Shown here: positions 37,884-50,575 of the stretch, one piece after another
Numbering within the stretch: the first letter of the stretch is position 1
Layout of the letters: the number at the start of each line of letters is the position of its first letter
Assembly (NCBI RefSeq): GCF_037975245.1
Contig: NC_092565.1
Coordinates: 17,277,999-17,341,998 of the forward strand
DNA from: Apostichopus japonicus
Taxonomy: Eukaryota; Echinodermata; Holothuroidea; Aspidochirotida; Stichopodidae
Reading direction: 5' to 3'
DNA length: 64,000 nucleotides
Made by a program: the position numbers and the translations under genes
Notes under the pieces: model-generated
Database searches by the model: none
Seen by the model: only the letters and a program-made list of their open reading frames with translations
Told to the model about the DNA's origin: nothing

Positions 37884-38654
37884 TCTGACAATGATTTGAT
37901 AAAACCAGAAATACATATCCGTTGGTTTGTTGATGGCTAAGTCCGTCTGCTACAGTGGTTATCATCTGCGACTAATTAGAAGCTCATTTACAAATTATAT
38001 GGTCTGTATTTAACTCTGGCAATATAGCACAAAATAAATTATTTGTTGATTACCGTTGAATGTAAGTTGCTCAATATCATCTGTTCACAACAATTATTTG
38101 TCCGGGAGGATTAGACTATCGTCAGCATACGTTGGGCCCAGCAGTTAGGCTCTTCAAACCGTAGGAGAACTCATCATACAGTGGCAGCCCCCAAACTGAT
38201 TGCATTCACCGTGGCACTTGTTGCAACAGATACTGCTTCCGAGATTCATCAGTAATGCTGCATTTTCAACAAACTGAAGTCTAAATTCTGCTTTCAATGT
38301 CAGACTGTTTCATAGGACTCAGATACGGATGTTAATTACAGCTTCGGGTCTAGGCCTAGAGTCTGATCCTGGTGAAGTCAAGGGCAGGGAATAATTTACT
38401 TATTCTACTGTTGTGTAACATTTTTATATATTGTGATTCCTTTGTAAAAAACTGCCATAGTCCTTCCTTCATGTATCTTATTTGCCCATTTTGTATAGCA
38501 TTAGCTATGCTATGCAAGAATGTAGAAATTATTTCCTGAAAGATCCTTCTTGCAAAAGGTATGAAATTAATTTGGTGCATTTTAGAAATTGTGTGCCATT
38601 GTATTAGAAATCTTATCAAGTATCTATTCCAAAATCCTATTCCCAAAATTATAT
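37884..38654. other. Spacer between duplication copies, no gene supported
   Basis: No coding frame with protein character or splice support is visible. The minus-strand frame at 38356-38646 has no recognisable motif. Confidence 0.5.
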
Positions 38655-39476
38655 GCCTTGCTCTCCTTTCAAATTCGAAACATTGATTTTTTCCAACATG
38701 TCTTTACTTTGAAATTCTTTCAAGCATTACTGCGTTATGGAGCTTTGGTGCAACCTGGTTCACAAAGGTTTTATGTTCCATCACAGGAAGTGTGTCAATG
38801 ATCAGAAACTGCCTTTCGGTGAAATCCCTAGCCTGACTAAAGGTAGCATGTACGCCCATTAAAAGCCCCATTGACTTACACACTAAATCACAAAAGTAAT
38901 GTGGTCTCTCAATCTAGATAGAAGTTTTCACTAGCTAAACGCTACCCGTCACCGGATAGCTGACATATTGGCCTTTCATGGCACCATCAATTTTCTGTAT
39001 CATGACCGTGTAGATTTTTTGCTATCCGAGCCGGAAGTTTTCGTCACTTGTAAACAAACCTCTTCACTCAGTGGTAAACAAATTTCCTACGCTGCTCCTG
39101 GGAGACCTAAAGGGGTCTAAAATTGCCTCAATTGACACAATTTTCTCACCACATGTACTTCCATTCATGCTCTTAAACATGCAAGCTACAAAAAACTAGA
39201 TCATGATTGATAACAGTCACAAAAGATGTTCTCCTGCTGCTTTTTGGCATTTTTTCCCTGAACAATCTAGCGGATTGATATAGACTCTAATAGGAGTATG
39301 CCACCTAAAGGTAGTCTGTATTTACCTCGCGTGTTTCATACTTTTGTCTAATGCAAAACCATCTGGCTAGTCAAGCAGTCTACTTGACCGCAGGAACGGC
39401 AAATGTGGTAGGTGACAAATTCCTCCTCCAAATATGACGCGTCTACGAATTATTGGGGATCTTCAACGTTCCTACT
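38655..39476 (+). repeat. Dispersed repeat, copy interrupted by a 458-bp insertion
   Basis: The halves 38655-38846 and 39305-39476 align directly with 25436-25796. They are separated by the insertion described in the next entry. Divergence between the two copies of the repeat is moderate. Confidence 0.75.
38847..39304. mobile_element. 458-bp insertion with 10-bp target duplication
   Basis: CTAAAGGTAG occurs once in the uninterrupted copy (near 25616) but flanks this segment on both sides (38837-38846 and 39305-39314). The ends show only weak inverted similarity (CATGTACGCCCATTAAA against CATACTCCTATTAGA on the opposite strand). No coding frame is present. A 9-11 bp duplication suggests a Mutator-like non-autonomous element, but this assignment is uncertain. 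Confidence 0.7.
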
Positions 39477-39817
39477 GTAAGATGGTCAGCTCTTACATAA
39501 AGTTTCGTTGTGCACCATAGTTTTACTTGTATATTAGTGCACTGTGCAATGCTCACTGTACAGAGGGTAATGCATTTGTACAGTATAATTGTATGTTGTC
39601 TTGTGACAGCAAAGGGGTGGATTAACACCTCTACACTGCTACCTCTTCTGGGTTGCCAGGCAACTATCTTGTTCTTCCTGGAAAGTAGCCCTAACAGAAA
39701 ATGGGGTCTGTGTGTATATATTTTAGGAACTAAGGAGTTTTGTAAGGGGTTAAGCAGTTTGCCATGAGTATTTGAGCAAGGCAGTTGCAAAAGAAGAGAA
39801 AGATAGTTTTAAAGGGT

Positions 39818-40160
39818 GTGAAGACTCGCGCACAAAGAAACGTCTCATGCCGGTAATCTCACCTAGTTGTGAATGAGGTGTAACAGAAGAGTTAGACACA
39901 ACCATCGATCCCAAAATATGCACACACAGCTTGCTACCGTCGGTAATTAAACGCTAGTGTACAGTCAATACATACAGCTACGGTCAATACCCACAACACA
40001 GTGTACATAGCAGCAGCGATGGACATCTCAGGTCTAGATAAAAATAACAATTGGGGTATCACGTTTCATAACTGTCTGCACTTTGTAGCGACAAGACGAA
40101 AACTTCACTTGCGAGCAACGGAAAGTTATACTTTTCCAGAGCGCGGCACGCGGTTTGGGG
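39818..40160 (-). repeat. Dispersed repeat, copy 2 (inverted partner of 4394-4732)
   Basis: The reverse complement aligns along its full length with 4394-4732, sharing both ends and the internal GATCGATGGTTGTGTCTAAC-type segment. Neither copy has a coding frame or clear terminal repeats. Confidence 0.6.
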
Positions 40161-40424
40161 CCAGTCCTCAATGGTTGGATAGTTTGTTTTAAACCTTAAT
40201 TTACATAGTATAAGTTACAGTAGTCCTTATTATTTTAATCGAAGGAGTATTATTCAACTGACAGTCTTGGACACAATTTGTTATAAAGGATATTATTTTA
40301 CCATAAGGATATTCGGGACACTATTTGTTACTAAGGATATTAATTTGTTATAAAGGATATTTCGGGACACCATTTGTTATAAAGGACATGATTTTACTGC
40401 AAAGCCCTTACCGAAATCCCAGAT

Positions 40425-40890
40425 CTGGCGTTATATCTGGTTTAATCTGGTCATATCAAGCCTTTATCTGGCCATATAAAGCTAGAAATAACTGGATATA
40501 GTCAATCCAGATATGTAGATAAAGTTTTATCTGGCCATATAAAGCCAGATGTAACTGGATATAGAGTCAATCCAGATATGCAGATAAAGTTTTATCTGGC
40601 CATATAAAGCCAGATGTAACTGGATATAGAGTCAATCCAGATATGTAGATAAAGTTTTCTCTGGCCATATAAAACCAGATGTAACTGGATATAATCAATG
40701 CAGATATGTAGATAAAGTTTTATCTGGCCATATAAAGCCATATATAACTGGATATAGAGTCAATCCAGATACACATATAAAGTTTTATCTGGCCATATAA
40801 AGCCAGATCTAACTGGATATAGAGTCAATCCAGATATGCAGATACAGTTTTATCTGGCCATATAATGCCAGATATAACTGGATATACATG
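40425..40890. repeat. 65-bp tandem repeat with internal palindrome
   Basis: About seven units of 65 bp (unit starts near 40462, 40527, 40592, 40657 and onward). Each contains ATCTGGCCATATAAAGCCAG, an imperfect palindrome, then GTAACTGGATATAGAGTCAA and TCCAGATATG-AGATAAAG. Each RNA or single-strand unit could fold. The array sits just left of the second duplication copy. Confidence 0.8.
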
Positions 40891-42195
40891 TTAGACTGTA
40901 TGCTCTTACATATAGTGTATTTTCATAGAGATTAACATTGCCCTATATTGTGGTACTGCACATGCATATATATTTCAATGGTAAAGCACTTACAGTGCAC
41001 ACTAAGTCAAGGGGGGGGGGGGGGGGGTTAACTATAACTAGGCTACTTGTTCTATCTGGGTTGCTACACAGGGTCTTAACTGGAAAAAGGATGGCTCAGA
41101 GGGTAATTAAGTGTGAAGCCTCCTTGTGATGAAAGGACATATGTGTATTGTTACTGAGATGTTACTGAGATTGAGATAGGAAAGAGATAGGATGGTCAAA
41201 TGTGTTCCATCCGAATTTGATTTGTCGAATAGGTCAGTAAATCTTTCGTCATGTCATGCATCTAGTATAATCCTAGCAGTACTCTTTCGAAGTTTTACTA
41301 TTCTGTCATAGCTTACCTTTAATGGGACAGGTGCAAGAAAGCTAACTTTAATCGTGTTCCATTCCGGAGATGTTAGGGTGCAGTATTTGTGTGATATCAT
41401 AATCTGAAGTGAATTCTTTAACTTCCCGTTTACATTGCTTTTCATCATTTCGATATGAGCTTAAACAGGTTTTCGAATGAAATCAATGCCGGGTGATACC
41501 GGGAAACCAGTAGAATCTGCACTGAAATGTTCATATACTTATCATGACAATTAACAACTGATCACAGGCAGTAAATAAAATACATAATTATGCATTACAG
41601 TTATTTAGCCGCTCAAGTGACCCGATGATGTCATAGCTGGTCATGCTGTAGGCGGTATAGTCTTGCCGTAAATACCTATAGGCCTATATTCAAATGAAAA
41701 AAAGATTTTTTTATGAGGGTTCTTCATTACATTAATCACTTGATAGTAAAGTCAAATTCTGTTACCACGAAATGAATTATTTTCCAACCGGGTACATAAT
41801 CATTTCAGTTTTAAAGAAAAACAACAGTTGTAATGTTGGTTTAGCCCATTTATGACATCGCGGATGATTTCGCAATGCATTCATCATATTAGAGTGCATA
41901 AAACTGTAACTTATTTTATACTTTAAAAGCGAAATTATCTATACGATGCTGGGAATGGGATGGAGGAGGGGATCGAGGGGCAGGGGACAATGAGTTCCGT
42001 TTCTTAAGTATGTCATAAATCTCAGTCTTTATGTTAGCCGGCAGGTTTGCTCGTTTTGTGAACTGTGGAGAGTGATATGACGGTATAGTAGGGTACTTTT
42101 CAGGATATTTATGTGGAAAGACAAAATTGTAAACATCGTCGTTGTGCAAATATCATCGCTCCGTAACGTCACTTTACGTAACAAGGGTTACTTTG

Positions 42196-45100
42196 TTACT
42201 CGTTGCATTCAATGATGGTTCCGTCCATCTTATGCATACTCAACGCCAATACAATTGAAGCGATGTTGGTGAATATTATGATGATGAAGATGAGTGTAAA
42301 TGATCCAGATATATCGAGAACAGCACCTATGAAGAACAAAGAAAGAAAAAAACAGAACAGTTAAAAGTAGGAATAACAAGTATTAGAATTAAAACTTTAC
42401 ATACGATGACACATTCCCTGGGTAGGTATAATACCGAAACCTACTTCATCCACAGTCACCCGTTCCTATGCACAACAGTCATAATTCAATAAAATGATGA
42501 GTTCAAAGCTAGACAAACTAATAACGATGTTTTAATACCTATACGGTTTCTACATTAACTTGGGACATAACTCCTCATGCACACCTACAATGAATAAGCA
42601 AACGACCAGAATAGAAAACAGAAAGAAAAGGGAAAAAAAATAATAGATATCATTATTGCAAATTTGATCGTTCGCTTCATTCTTCCTCTTCAGAGGTTAC
42701 CATTATCGTTCCTCCTGGAGGCTCTCACTGGCCCACCTCCCCCTTCCCCGCCACTCCCACGATACAATCACCCTCAAGTCATAAGAATTTGGGCAGCTCT
42801 TGCTGAAATTATCCCACCAAGCTGCATCAATGCACCGCTAAAGAAGTAACTTATTGCTACCCCCTGCCTCATGTGTACCTTGCAGACATATCTTGGTAGT
42901 ACACCACTTAGGGCACAGTCCGCGTAAGCCAGTGAAAATCCACAGAAAAGTGACGAAACTGCAAGTGTCCAAAAATCTTGGAAGAAAATGTATCCTGATA
43001 AAGATACAGTGCAAATAGTAGCTGGAATCACTGAACAAGTTATAGAGTTCATTCGATTGCTCCAAAAAACGAACAAGACCACAATTTTACCAAAGACACC
43101 TCCAATGCCTCCGAATACTGATAGAAGTACCGCAACATCTGATGGTAGGCCCAAGGATTTTCCAAATGGAACTAAGAAAACCGCCCAAACAACGAAGGAG
43201 TAACTAAGTAATGAATGTATGATAATGTAAAGTGCAAATATCGGATGCCTTGTTGCAGGTTCAATGCTACATAAAATGAGAAGGTTGCCCATTCTTGTCT
43301 CGTCGGTCTTGTCCTCAGGGCCGGCTGATTCGTCCTTTCGGTTTGCAGACTCAGATGACTCATGGGCGTGATCATAATCGACGGACTGAGGAGGCGGTCT
43401 CTTTGATTTCATTAATACCCCGGATATCATACAATTCCATACTAGTGCGCCCATAATCAAGTAAGACCCGGATAGTCCGTATAATATTCTTCTCGTAGTT
43501 GCTCGAGCAGGACTGGGATGGCTGTTATCCCTAAGTATTGAAACAGCTCCCTCACAGAGTAGGCCACAGGGAAGGTCTCCTTATCAAAGTGTTCCAAATA
43601 TATCATATACAGCGACAAATATAAAAGTCCTCCCCCGACAGCTGTAAATTAAAACAAATTTTGTTTTTCATAATTCGGAGAAACTTTTGAAGCACTAGAG
43701 AACAGTAAACTACACAAAGGTCGATCCATGATTTATCGAATAATATGATGGCTGATGGAGGGAGTGATTTAAGGGGCGGGGGGGGGGGGCATGTAGAACA
43801 GTATATATCGAAATGACTGCAGCATACTGGTGTGATAATCAATCAACGGTGAAGAGTAAGAAACGCTAACAAGTGAAGCGTAGCAATAACTATAATTATA
43901 TGTGCATGTGTTTTTCAAAGTTATATGTTTGAAGCATGGTTCCTTACACCAGGACTTCGATCGGTTGTGATCATGACAAACTTACTGCATGTAGTATGCC
44001 AGATTCTCTACACGTTATCGTCACCATTACATCAACCCAATAATTTCGATGTTTGGAAACTTCAGTGCAATAGTGAACCTTCTAGCTATGTGTTTCTTTA
44101 ATAAAACCCATGCAGGGCGTAGCTAGACTTTTGTTCAGGTAAGGATCAACTCGGGATGCCAAACGAGGCCAACTCGGGCGCATTTCGGGAGCCACCGTTT
44201 TTCGGCCCAACTCGGGCTCCGTTTCGGGAGACCCCGTTTATTAATTTTTTATTGTTTATATTTTAAAGCGGGCACCCGTTTTTCACACGAGGTCGTCACC
44301 GATGTTTCCTTTCGATGATAGCAAAAAAAAGTTAACTAATTAATTACACATGTACATGTCGCCCTATGTGAATTTAACTCATTCCACAACACTAAGGGCG
44401 ACATTGGCAATTTAATGTAAATACGTCACACTGGACCATTGTCAGGACTTCAGAATGGGTGATATTTATAATACTCCTTCTGCAAAATACATGTAGCAAG
44501 GAATTTAATTAACTAATAAATAACACATATACATGTGGCCTGTTTTTTTTCGGGAGCTTTGCTTTTGATATGTTTAAGAGTCTTATCAAATCCCACAACC
44601 TTTTTTCCATTTTGGATATTCCGAGACAGTACATTAGTTCCTCATTACATGGTACACAGACTGCAGAATAGAATGTATACACGTACACGTTAGTAACAGA
44701 AGTGATAGTACCAAAGTGTAAATTTCAGTAACTTTAAAATCTGAACGAATAGGATTTGCAGAACGCGTGATTAAAGTAATCGGTACAAAAGCTATTACGT
44801 AATAGGCTATTCATATTGACCGAACCTTAGATATAACGACTTCAAATTTGGTCATACCGAACTATATATTTCAGTGATTTTCTACTGTAGTTCTATGTAT
44901 ACTGAAGTGCAATACTATGGGACAACACTGATAATTAAGTCAATATTTACAGTAAAGCAAATATCATCACTCTTTAGAAGGAGTGAAAGTGCACTCTAAA
45001 TAAGAAAGTATATTCACTCTTTGTTAAGAGAGAAAAACTTTCACTCTAAATTACGTCACCAACCCAATCAGCTAAGAGTGAAATTGGTATAGTTTTCACT

Positions 45101-47868
45101 CCAAGGGAATTTAGAGAGTATGACACTAACTATAAGAGACTCCAGTATATCATTAATTATTTTATTTAATGTTGCCGGTAAAACACAGTTTAAACAAGGT
45201 TCTTGGTTCTTGGTTATAACATCACAATATGCAGTAGTTACTATTTATTTTTCAACCCATCTTTGTATACAGTGTTTGCCATGTCAGTTTATACTATGTC
45301 TATGTATATTGAAGTGCAATACTATGGGACAACACTGATAATTAACTCATTATTAACAGTAAAGTAAATATCATCACTCTTTAGAAGGAGTGAAAGTGCA
45401 CTCTAAATAAGAAAGTATATTCACTCTTTGATAAGAGTAAAAAACTTTCACTCTAAATTACGTCACCAACTCCATCAAGCTAAGAGATTTTATTTAATGT
45501 TGCCGGTAAAACACAGTTTAAACAAGGTTATTGGTTCTTGGTTATAACATTATAATATGCAGCAGTTACTATAAGGTTTTTTTAACCCGTCTTTGTATAC
45601 AGTGTTTGCCATGTCAGTCAAGATATTATCATTACCTTAATAAATTCTTTTTTCATTCTCTTCGATTTAAAAAAAATATTGTTATGTTCATGCTGAAAGA
45701 TGATAGCTTATGTTGTATACAGTAATTTTAGCATTAATCATTGCATTTACCAGTAAAACATACTTCCAACAAGGTTCTGAGTGATTGGTTGATACTTTAT
45801 AACATGCAGCAATTACTATACGTTGTTTAACCCGTCTTTGTATACAGCGTTTGCCATGTCAGTCAAGATATTATCATTACCGTAATAAATTCTCTTTTCT
45901 GTATTTTCGATTTTATTTGATATCGTTATATTTTTGCTGGTATATGATAGCTCATTTTGTGTATAATTTTCGTGGCTAATAAAAGAAAATCAGTCAACGT
46001 TATACCATATGCATATTATAAGCAGTTACCATATTCTGCATAACTTTTTTTTACCATTAGATGAGGCAAGGCATACCGAAGGGCTCTACATGCGCCAAGT
46101 TGAGTCCCGGGAATAATTATGTCACCAGGACTACATTAGTTCATGGTGTGTAAAGGGGCATATATGAGAATAAAATTCCTTTATCTCAAATTTCCTGGAC
46201 CTCCTTTACTGACCCTAGTTCTGTGGCCGTATAACCCCACTTGACCTCCCTACTCGTCTGGAAATATTCGACTACACATTTAAATAATGCGTGGCAGCAA
46301 TTTAGTTGCATTAAACACTTCAATGTACCTCTATATATATTGTTTGGTTGGACTATATATATATACGCTACAAGTATCACATGTTAGATTATGTGTAAGT
46401 TTAAAACGTAAATGAGTTTTACCATACGATTGTACAACACAAACACAGAGAAATAAACTCATATACTGAAGCAGTTCATTAATTAATTAATTACGTTGGT
46501 TAACTATTCAATATGTTTTCAGTTGGCTATTTGCTAAAATGATCACTTGTTATAACCAGTGAGGTTTTGTGTTAAACCCTTTATGACGATAAATTCGTGT
46601 AACCATAACATTGCACAACATATACCGATATATGTGATTATGCGTAGAATAATTAAATACAATTAACTCCAACATTTTTGCATTATACTATAATGCTAAA
46701 AGTATCACATGTTATAGTAAGGTTCTGTGCGGAAAGTTTTATGACATGTGATTTGTAGGCCTACAACAGATACCGATACGCAAACTCATGCACTTAAGAA
46801 GCGCCAAATTACATTAACCATATTCAGTATTTTGACTATAGGTCAATAATGTTATTCACACGGACATTACCTGAGATTCCAGTGAAAACGAAAAGCTGAT
46901 AAATAGTTTTACCAAGCAATCCATTGAGCACGAATCCAAGACCAAACAGAAAGCCACCGGTTGTACCCACACTCCTGTTTTGGATTCCCTTGAGTAGAGG
47001 GGCAGAAATTCCAGCTGCAAAAGAATGATCCCGCATGAATAAGACATCAATTGAGGGGAGTGGATTGTCAGTGTTGTGAAAAATCAAAGCCGCACGCATC
47101 CCACTGCCTCTCTTCATTTGTCACCCCCACCCCAGGGCCCATGCAATTGGGGCCGATGTCAAGGACCGAAAGAAGTAACCAGTCATCCGCTGCAGCTCGC
47201 AGTTGACCGAAGCCTGCGAAGCGGCCATGATTTATAATTACATATGCAGCCAGTAGGCAAATAAAATAAGGAGCAAATTCAAAGAAATCTTTTCCTAAGC
47301 AAAGACAACCTGCATGAGAGTGCCATATCCGTTCGTCTTGAGGTGCCAAAATAAAAAGTGCTAAACAATGCACGTTTCACCTTGGTTGCATGTGAATTCT
47401 CCTTCGGGGGCTCATTTCTATTGTGGCACCGGGCCCTGTTGGTCCTTACTACGTCATTAGTTACTACCCTCTGCAGTATGTAGCAAATAATACTTCAAGA
47501 AAGGATTGAAACATATAAAAACAGTTAAGCAAACATGCACAGATCTGGCTAAGTTAGTTTTCCTTGATTACGTTAACACAGTTTTATTTTTGAGTTATAG
47601 GTATAAACCATTATTTGTCAAAAATGTTGTGATTTGATTCGATAATGTGATAGGAAAATTACGTGAGCTTACCGACGATGAATGCAATTGATGCTTGGAA
47701 TGTAAATACCCATCCAACATAAATATTAGAGGTGTTGTACACTATCACAAGATCATCAAACAATACCCCGAAAGCTTTGAACGTTCCGCTCTGAAAGAAA
47801 ACGACTAAAATTCCCGAAAATAATATGTCAATTGAAACGAACAGTTTTTCCAATGTGTTCTTCGCCAT
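42196..47868 (-). pseudogene. SLC16/monocarboxylate-transporter-like gene, copy 2, probably broken
   Basis: Exons are 47868-47673 (MAKNTLEKLFVSIDILF, then FFQSGTFKAFGVLFDD), 47014-46871 (GISAPLLKGIQNRSVGTT then GFLFGLGFVLNGLLG), 43641-42803 and 42326-42196 (AVLDISGSF and a C-terminal HKMDGTIIECNE). Phases of the first junctions agree (1 and 1). Membrane segments are of the 12-helix MCT/SLC16 pattern. Two lesions are present: a 5-bp insertion at 43479-43483 that shifts exon 3 after EQLREEY, and an 11-bp deletion at 42803/42804 that removes the exon 3 splice donor that copy 1 still has. Exons 1, 2 and 4 are intact here, whereas copy 1 is damaged in exons 1 and 2. A functional product would need unusual splicing. 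Element B lies about 135 bp upstream of the ATG. Confidence 0.8.
44895..45490. repeat. About 408-bp tandem duplication specific to copy 2
   Basis: GAAGTGCAATACTATGGGAC recurs at an offset of about 408 bp (near 44902 and 45310), followed both times by the module ATCATCACTCTTTAGAAGGA ... ATTCACTCTTTG ... TTTCACTCTAAATTACGTCA. Copy 1 has the module once (34380-34475). The ACTC/GAGT words are partly inverted, suggesting that the module itself is a decayed short palindromic element. Confidence 0.6.
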
Positions 47869-48003
47869 TTTCGTCACAGAAACCAGTCACCGGAGAAACA
47901 GTGTGATGGCGTTGTTATAGAAGCCACGGTCTGATAGTGACTCGTTGTGGCTGCGAAACTTTCGATGAAGCAAAACAACAAAATTAATAGAAGTGCAGGC
48001 ACG

Positions 48004-49355
48004 CAGGGGCGTATCCAGGGGGGGCGCAACAGGCGCGCGCCCCCCTATTGGCCGTCACCAAAAAAAAAAAAAAGTTTAGCAAAAAAAAAAAAAATTGATG
48101 ACGACCTTGATGTGAGATGTTGGTGATCGCTCAACCCCCCCCCCCCCCTCCCGTATGCTTTATTTTTTGTTTGCCAAAAAAAGGTTCTGGCGAAGTTCGG
48201 CGGCATAATAGTTTTAGAAACATAGATGGTAATTGTGTTGGTATTATCACTATAAACACTAAATGACATGCCAGCCATACTAAATTGTGCATTTTGTGTC
48301 CATGTGTCCATGTGTCACTGGAAATGTTGCTTATTATTAAGGTCGAAAAATGAATCACATATGGCCATGGGCGGCGATCTTGGGTGGAGGGGGGATATAT
48401 CCCCCATGAAAATGGGTGGAGGGGATGTAATGCACCATATCCCCCCCCCCCCCACCAAATGCCAGTGATAAGAATATTTTCATGCCTACATTTATGCATC
48501 TTCGTTAATGTACGGCTCTTTTTTAGCTTCATTTCTCGCCTACCATAAACGCAGTGCGATCTTTTCAAATAAAGTGTCTTTATAAAGCAAAAATAGTTGA
48601 CTGTAGGCTTCATTGGCCCTATAACAACAAAATGTATTATTGCGCCCACGGTATTGATATAGTACATATATGCACCCTCATAGTATTCATATAGGCCCTA
48701 TAGTAGGCCTACACACGTACATGTTCCCTCGAACAGCTGAGAATCTCATGTAACCAGGGTAATGCTGAATACACGTTTCACCTGGATGCCCTAGCAATCG
48801 GTACCTAGGAATGTAACTATGTGTAATTGTGTATTGCATGTGTATAGGCCTATAATAGCCTGTATGAGGCCATTTTCTTCATCGAATAATATAACAGAGC
48901 TCTCGAACATTCTAACGTTGCGCCTGAAACAAGATTGACAGGGGCAATTTTCCCAAAATAACACCCGAAATTAAAAAAAAAAGTATTTTGGATCCTGATT
49001 ATGAGATATTTCGGACATGACATCCCTATTTTAAAGTTGGGTATATGCCGCTTGGAAACCTCGGGAAGTGCCGTTTCCGGCCATCTAGAGGGTTTGTTAA
49101 TCCCAATTTTTTTTTTTACGCTTCGCGCCAACTCATGGTGGCGCTACGCTTAGATAGTCAAAAAGGTCATATCCCCCCCCCCCCCCCACTCGGAAGTACG
49201 GATCGCCGCCCATGCATATGACACCATTTTGCATTTCAGCCCTTCTTTGAAAGCAAAAATTGTACACCCCTCCCCTTAGACCCATCCCCCAGGACGGCGA
49301 TCATTCATGCCTGGCGCCCCCCCCCCCCTATTGGAAAATCCTGGATACGCCCCTG
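48004..49355. mobile_element. hAT-like element B (1.35 kb), inverted copy of element A
   Basis: Ends are CAGGGGCGTATCCAGG and CCTGGATACGCCCCTG. The direct repeat AGGCACG flanks it (47997-48003 and 49356-49362). The paralogue near 37222-37240 lacks it. The sequence is nearly identical to the reverse complement of 26254-27587, including the nested A2 element, whose right-hand hairpin cassette is at about 49120-49155 here. The longest frame (48667-48131, minus) parallels the one in element A and has no known domain. Confidence 0.8.
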
Positions 49356-49473
49356 AGGCACGAAACTGAAAAAAAAAAACAATGGTTCCTTCAATTGTAT
49401 CAAAATTTGTAGAAAAAACAGTGGAAATTCGTGCAAGGATGTTGATATTTTACAGATGTAGATATACTGTCTA

Positions 49474-49860
49474 CACTGTTAAAAATATCTGTCAGTTTAC
49501 AGACTTTTTTAACATAAATTTCCGGTTTTTTCCCATTAACCAAAAATTACTGTATTTTTACAAACAGTTTGTATTGCTACAAAAACAAAATGTAATATAA
49601 CATATATTTTCTGTTTATTTAGAAAACAACTATTTTCTATTTTTTTAACAAAATTTGACTGCAATCATTAATATTTTTACAGAAGTAACTGTAAATTAAA
49701 GTAACAGTTGAAAAATCCTGTTATTTTACAACTTATATCTGTTTTATTGCAATAACATGATCGCACTGTTTTTTTTTTACCATCAATTTGTATTTACTAC
49801 GACAAAAAAATGTTTTTAAACAGAAACTTTTCATTTTTACGGAATAAACAAATATTTAGT
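49474..49860. repeat. Left subterminal region with TTTACAG/CTGTAAA motifs
   Basis: Within about 390 bp of the left end, TTTACAG or CTGTAAA-like words recur in both orientations (for example near 49494, 49677, 49690 and 49730). They match the motif repeated in the right-end array. In plant CACTA elements, short subterminal repeats are transposase or TnpA binding sites; a similar role here is inferred. Confidence 0.55.
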
Positions 49861-50339
49861 ATTTCAATTAGCAACACTATAGGGTCCTTTTATAGACCAA
49901 TTCATCGTATGTTTCTTCAAGCACAATCTGACTGAACAATATATGGGATGCGCTCATCTCGGGTGTGTGGTCCAGGGACCCGCTTCGGGCCCTAGGTTAG
50001 TCAATGTGTTTTCGGGACCTTTGGGCGATGCCCATGCACGGAAGCTCTGGGGTTTAAAAAAATTGTGATCATTATTAACTGTCTTCAATTGGCATTGAAT
50101 GCGCATTAAATAGACGGAAAAAAATCTATTTAATTTGGGCATTTTTATTTCAAATAATTTAAATTTGAGTAAATGCCGATCGATTTCGTGATACAGCGAG
50201 CATGTGGGTGAGACAGATTGATGTTGTTAAGGGTTGCATTGGAGTGAAAAACAACGTACAGCGTGTATGGCACACCTAATGCAGTCCAGTGGTTTCGCAA
50301 TGGCTCGGTGACCTAAGGTCACGGTTTCCACCTGGGTTC

Positions 50340-50575
50340 ACGAGTGTAACATATGCATATTAACGTTTCCCGCCAAAATAACAGTCCACGGCCTGACGTA
50401 TCAGTGCACAAGAAACTTTTTCAGTTATACGTACAATACAACAGCGCGCCGAACTCCGACCACGTACGTACGTACACACTATTACTGCTTGCGTCCAGCA
50501 TGCAGTACACAACACTAGCTGCCTTTTCACTGATGACGCAGGAGAATTTTTCAATATTCGACTGAGGTGGGTGTA
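50340..50575 (+). promoter_or_regulatory. Candidate promoter of the transposase gene, with E2F-type site
   Basis: This is a locally CpG-richer segment. TTTCCCGCCAAAA at 50366 onward is a canonical E2F site. CTGACGTATCAG near 50393 and TGATGACGCAGG near 50532 are CRE/ATF-like. A possible donor (CTGAG/GTGGGTG near 50567) and an acceptor (AATTGGCAG near 51333) would give a spliced 5' untranslated region. An E2F site would tie expression to S phase. Promoter function is inferred. Confidence 0.4.
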
